A stretch of 9,185 bases of DNA from RGIG2560 sp964418385 (GTDB lineage Bacteria; Patescibacteriota; Microgenomatia; UBA1400; PJMF01), in NCBI GenBank assembly GCA_964418385.1, contig CAYQLH010000037.1:1-9185 (forward strand), given 5' to 3'. Positions 7,516 to 9,185 of this stretch are shown here, piece by piece (positions within the stretch are counted from its first letter, which is position 1; every line of letters starts with the position of its first letter). A program made the position numbers and the translations under genes. A model generated the notes under the pieces. It was given only the letters and a program-made list of their open reading frames with translations, was not told the DNA's origin and searched no databases.

Positions 7516-7532
7516 ACGACGCAAAACGCCGT
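7516..7532 (-). promoter_or_regulatory. Stem-loop at the predicted 5' end of the exported-protein mRNA
   Basis: On the minus strand ACGGCG, loop TTTTG, CGTCGT folds into a 6-bp stem with one G-T pair. It begins at about the predicted transcription start (near 7532). Hairpins at the very 5' end can protect an mRNA from decay; that role is inferred here from position alone. The whole predicted leader is about 60 nt. Confidence 0.4.
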
Positions 7533-7538
7533 AAATTC

Positions 7539-7567
7539 ATTTTATCATCATTTTGGCAAATTCGCAA
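7539..7567 (-). promoter_or_regulatory. Promoter of the exported repeat protein gene
   Basis: On the minus strand TTGCGA (7562-7567, 4 of 6 consensus), a 17-nt spacer and TAAAAT (7539-7544) form a sigma70-like promoter. The -10 is extended by TGA. The predicted start lies near 7532, about 60 nt before the ATG at 7471. Confidence 0.6.
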
Positions 7568-7584
7568 CCCAATTTGATCATTTT

Positions 7585-7611
7585 TTAACAAACAATTAAA
7601 ACTGGTATAGT
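7585..7611 (+). promoter_or_regulatory. Second rightward promoter candidate
   Basis: TATAGT (7606-7611) is preceded by TGG, an extended -10. TTAACA (7585-7590) lies upstream at a short 15-nt spacing. It would start transcription near 7618, at the beginning of the 27-codon candidate ORF and about 80 nt before the small gene at 7696. The short spacing makes it uncertain. Confidence 0.3.
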
Positions 7612-7615
7612 AACG

Positions 7616-7699
7616 ATGCTTATGAGTGGAAAAGTTGGTATTGTTGTGTTGAAATTATGCGCAGGTTTACTGACAACGTGTGATATAATGGTCGCATGA
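7616..7699 (+). CDS. Candidate 27-aa hydrophobic small ORF with ATGA overlap
   Basis: An ATG at 7616 opens 27 codons ending in TGA at 7697-7699. The stop overlaps the ATG of the next gene (7696) as ATGA, a junction typical of translational coupling. The peptide contains GKVGIVVLKLCAGLLTTC, mostly hydrophobic and able to form one short membrane helix. A -10-like TATAGT lies just before it. The frame also contains the stronger promoter of the downstream gene, so it may simply be promoter DNA that happens to be open. Confidence 0.2.
   Translation: MLMSGKVGIVVLKLCAGLLTTCDIMVA
7681..7689 (+). promoter_or_regulatory. Extended -10 promoter of the small plus-strand gene, probably leaderless
   Basis: TGA followed by a perfect TATAAT (7684-7689) makes a consensus extended -10. 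No good -35 stands at 16-18 nt, as is usual for extended -10 promoters. The ATG at 7696 starts 6 nt after the hexamer, so transcription should begin at the start codon. This is the same geometry as the promoter of the TPR-like gene. Confidence 0.65.
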
Positions 7700-7920
7700 G
7701 AATTTTGCAGGAAAAGACCTCACGAGCTAACTTGAAATATCACCATCCAGCGGAACTGGTGGCGCGCTGGCCAACGTTGCCTTTTCACTTGCAAATGGGC
7801 AATATCGGCAGCGAAATTTCGCGGTCTTTGCGCTGGTACGGTCGGGACGTGCGGCGTTTTCAAGGCGCTTTTGAGCGGGCGCTGGAACTTTTTGATCTTT
7901 CTATTGCAACGCTATTATGA
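7696..7920 (+). CDS. Small helical protein of unknown function, probably truncated by frameshift (74 aa)
   Basis: ATG at 7696, TGA at 7918-7920. The start is favoured by the consensus -10 just upstream. There is no Shine-Dalgarno site, which fits a leaderless message. Visible features are HHPAELVARWPTLPFHLQMG (residues 16-35), then GSEISRSLRWY and an amphipathic helix AFERALELFDLSI (58-70). From memory, not checked, this resembles short conserved proteins of about 130-150 aa seen in Candidate Phyla Radiation genomes, which carry a similar MGNIGSE and AFERALELLDLT pattern. If that is right, the C-terminal half is missing from this frame, and part of it continues in the +1 frame from about 7913. 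No function is known to me. The gene converges on guaA. Confidence 0.6.
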   Translation: MRILQEKTSRANLKYHHPAELVARWPTLPFHLQMGNIGSEISRSLRWYGRDVRRFQGAFERALELFDLSIATLL

Positions 7921-8062
7921 CCAGTTTGCACTGATGCGCTGCGGCGAGCGAGTGAGCGCCAACAGTGTTAATGAGACCAACAGAGCTAACAGGGCTAATG
8001 AAGTAAACAAAGCTGACAAAACCAACGCCAACATCGAGAAAAATGCTGACAAAACGGCATAA
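7913..8062 (+). pseudogene. Displaced 3' part of the small plus-strand gene
   Basis: In the frame +1 to the small gene, reading stays open to a TAA at 8060-8062. It encodes YYDQFALMRCGERVSAN and then a tail of N/D-R/K/E-A/T/V triplets. The aromatic YYDQFALMR stretch looks like an ordinary C-terminal helix, while the tail is a low-complexity repeat. I read this as the end of the same gene, thrown out of frame and perhaps shortened by a deletion. A real +1 frameshift in translation or a sequencing error cannot be excluded. Confidence 0.35.
7970..8023 (+). repeat. Degenerate 9-nt tandem repeat, about six copies
   Basis: Six 9-nt units of the form AAY-RRN-GCT are recognisable, for example AACAGAGCT, AACAGGGCT and AACAAAGCT. 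In the open frame they encode NET, NRA, NRA, NEV, NKA and DKT. Further partial copies follow to about 8059. The period is a multiple of three, so copy changes would not break a reading frame. Confidence 0.55.
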
Positions 8063-8068
8063 ATTGCC
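8056..8068 (-). terminator. Weak hairpin after guaA
   Basis: On the minus strand GGCA, loop ATTTA, TGCC forms a 4-bp stem 9 nt after the guaA stop, followed by GTTTTG. It could end leftward guaA transcription, but both stem and T-tract are weak. It overlaps the end of the convergent small gene. Confidence 0.25.
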
Positions 8069-8077
8069 AACTCTCCC

Positions 8078-9185
8078 CTACTCCCACTCGATGGTAGATG
8101 GCGGTTTGCTGGTGATTTCGTAAACGACGCGACTGATGTGCGGGACTTCATTGACAATGCGACTGCTGGCACGTGCCAAGACTTCATGTGGGATCCGCGC
8201 CCACTCAGCGGTCATAAAATCGGTGGTTTCCACAGCGCGCAGGCCGAGCACGTAATCGTAAGTGCGCTCATCGCCCATAACGCCCACCGTGCGCAAGTTG
8301 GTGAGCACAGCAAAGTATTGGCTAACATTGTTCAAGCCAGCGGCTTCGATTTCTTCGCGCCAGATAGCATCCGCGGGGCGCAAAATGGCGAGTTTTTCTG
8401 GAGTCACCGCGCCAATAATACGGATGGCGAGACCGGGACCCGGAAATGGCTGGCGAGCGACTAATTTCTCTGGTAAACCGAGTGTCCGACCGAGTTCGCG
8501 AACTTCGTCTTTGAAAAGCGAGCGCAGCGGTTCAACGATAGCTTCGAAGTCAATAACGTCTGGCAAACCACCGACGTTGTGGTGGCTTTTGATCTTGGCG
8601 GCGGTTTTGGTGCCAGACTCGATGACGTCCGGATAAATGGTGCCTTGAGCGAGGAAATCCACGTGGCCGATCTGACGCGCTTGAGCTTCAAAAGCCCGGA
8701 TAAACTCGCGCCCAATGATTTTGCGCTTCTGCTCTGGGTCGGTGACGCCATCAAGGGCGGCTAGGAATTGCTGGCTGGCGTCGACGCTAATCAGGCGCAA
8801 CGGCGTGTGCGTGGTAAAAGTCTCAATGACTTCCGCGGCTTCATTTTGGCGTAGCAGACCGTGATCCAGGAAAACCGCGGTCAGTTGGTCGCCCACGGCG
8901 CGGTGAAGCAAAAGTGCTGTCACGCTAGAATCCACACCGCCCGAAAGGGCGCACAAAACACTGCGTGAACCAATTTTTTCCCGTAAATCAGCAATAATTT
9001 CCTGAGCCACGTGTGACATTTCCCAGTCACCCTGACAGCCGCAAATATCCGTCAAGAAATTGCTGAGCAGCTTTTGCCCACACTGGGTGTGGGTGACTTC
9101 TGGGTGAAACTGGACGCCGTAAAGACGCCGCTTGTCATCGGCGAAAGCTGCTGCCGGACAATCTGGAGTTGTCGCCAGACAGGTA
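8078..9185 (-). CDS. guaA: GMP synthase (glutamine-hydrolysing), 5' end beyond the window
   Basis: GMP synthase converts XMP, ATP and glutamine to GMP in the last step of de novo guanine nucleotide synthesis, in the cytoplasm. The window shows 368 codons up to TAG at 8078-8080; the family is usually about 510-525 aa, so roughly 150 N-terminal residues lie to the right. The end of the class I glutamine amidotransferase domain is visible: YGVQFHPEVTHTQ contains the catalytic His and Glu (His codon 9104-9106). The catalytic Cys is outside the window. Next come the ATP pyrophosphatase P-loop SGGVDSS (8924-8944), DHGLLRQNE, QGTIYPDVIES, KSHHNVGGLP, and PFPGPGLAIRI. The dimerisation domain has GVMGDERTYDY and ends KPPSTIEWE, a signature C-terminus. 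All expected motifs are intact. The frame has no stop between 9055 and the edge, so the TTG at 9053-9055 is an internal Leu, not a start. It converges on the small plus-strand gene. Confidence 0.97.
   Translation of the reverse strand, partial: TCLATTPDCPAAAFADDKRRLYGVQFHPEVTHTQCGQKLLSNFLTDICGCQGDWEMSHVAQEIIADLREKIGSRSVLCALSGGVDSSVTALLLHRAVGDQLTAVFLDHGLLRQNEAAEVIETFTTHTPLRLISVDASQQFLAALDGVTDPEQKRKIIGREFIRAFEAQARQIGHVDFLAQGTIYPDVIESGTKTAAKIKSHHNVGGLPDVIDFEAIVEPLRSLFKDEVRELGRTLGLPEKLVARQPFPGPGLAIRIIGAVTPEKLAILRPADAIWREEIEAAGLNNVSQYFAVLTNLRTVGVMGDERTYDYVLGLRAVETTDFMTAEWARIPHEVLARASSRIVNEVPHISRVVYEITSKPPSTIEWE

Noticed and set aside
7472..7695. CRISPR array, tRNA or riboswitch in the divergent intergenic region
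   Set aside because: No repeated units, cloverleaf or known aptamer pattern is visible. The region is explained by promoters and one small hairpin.
9053..9055. TTG as the start of guaA
   Set aside because: The frame stays open to the window edge and encodes the conserved YGVQFHPEV end of the glutamine amidotransferase domain, so this codon is an internal Leu.

Overview
The window is bacterial and gene-dense. It holds four genes read leftward (minus strand) and one small, probably damaged gene read rightward. Only one product is recognised with certainty: GMP synthase (guaA), at the right edge and cut by it. The others are a 1255-residue exported multi-repeat protein, a 291-residue TPR-like helical protein and an 892-residue charged cytoplasmic protein. 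I cannot assign a function to these three. The standard bacterial code fits: the long frames contain no internal TGA, and two of the genes end in TGA.

The organism cannot be named from this sequence. Several things would fit a member of the Candidate Phyla Radiation (Patescibacteria): a very large Ser/Thr-rich secreted repeat protein, large orphan cytoplasmic proteins, sparse Shine-Dalgarno signals, apparently leaderless starts, and a small protein that resembles, from memory, short conserved proteins of that group. This is inference.

Layout from left to right. Positions 20-2698 (minus) encode the 892-aa protein, which has a near-consensus promoter and a clear ribosome binding site. Positions 2757-3632 (minus) encode the TPR-like protein, whose -10 box lies 6 nt before the ATG, implying a leaderless mRNA. 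Positions 3704-7471 (minus) encode the exported protein: signal peptide, an N-terminal module, eight Ig/FnIII-like units of two alternating kinds, and a distinct C-terminal domain. Positions 7472-7695 are a divergent promoter region with a 5'-UTR hairpin and two very short candidate ORFs. Positions 7696-8062 (plus) hold a small helical-protein gene that seems split by a frameshift or deletion and ends in a 9-nt tandem repeat. Positions 8078-9185 (minus) are the 3' two-thirds of guaA.

The three leftward unknown genes each appear to have their own promoter, so they are neighbours rather than a clear single-promoter operon. All four better promoter candidates share an extended -10 of the form TGA followed by a TATAAT-like hexamer. 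No CRISPR array, tRNA, rRNA, transposase or insertion-sequence end was seen. No gene-free stretch exceeds 300 bases if the small plus-strand gene is accepted.
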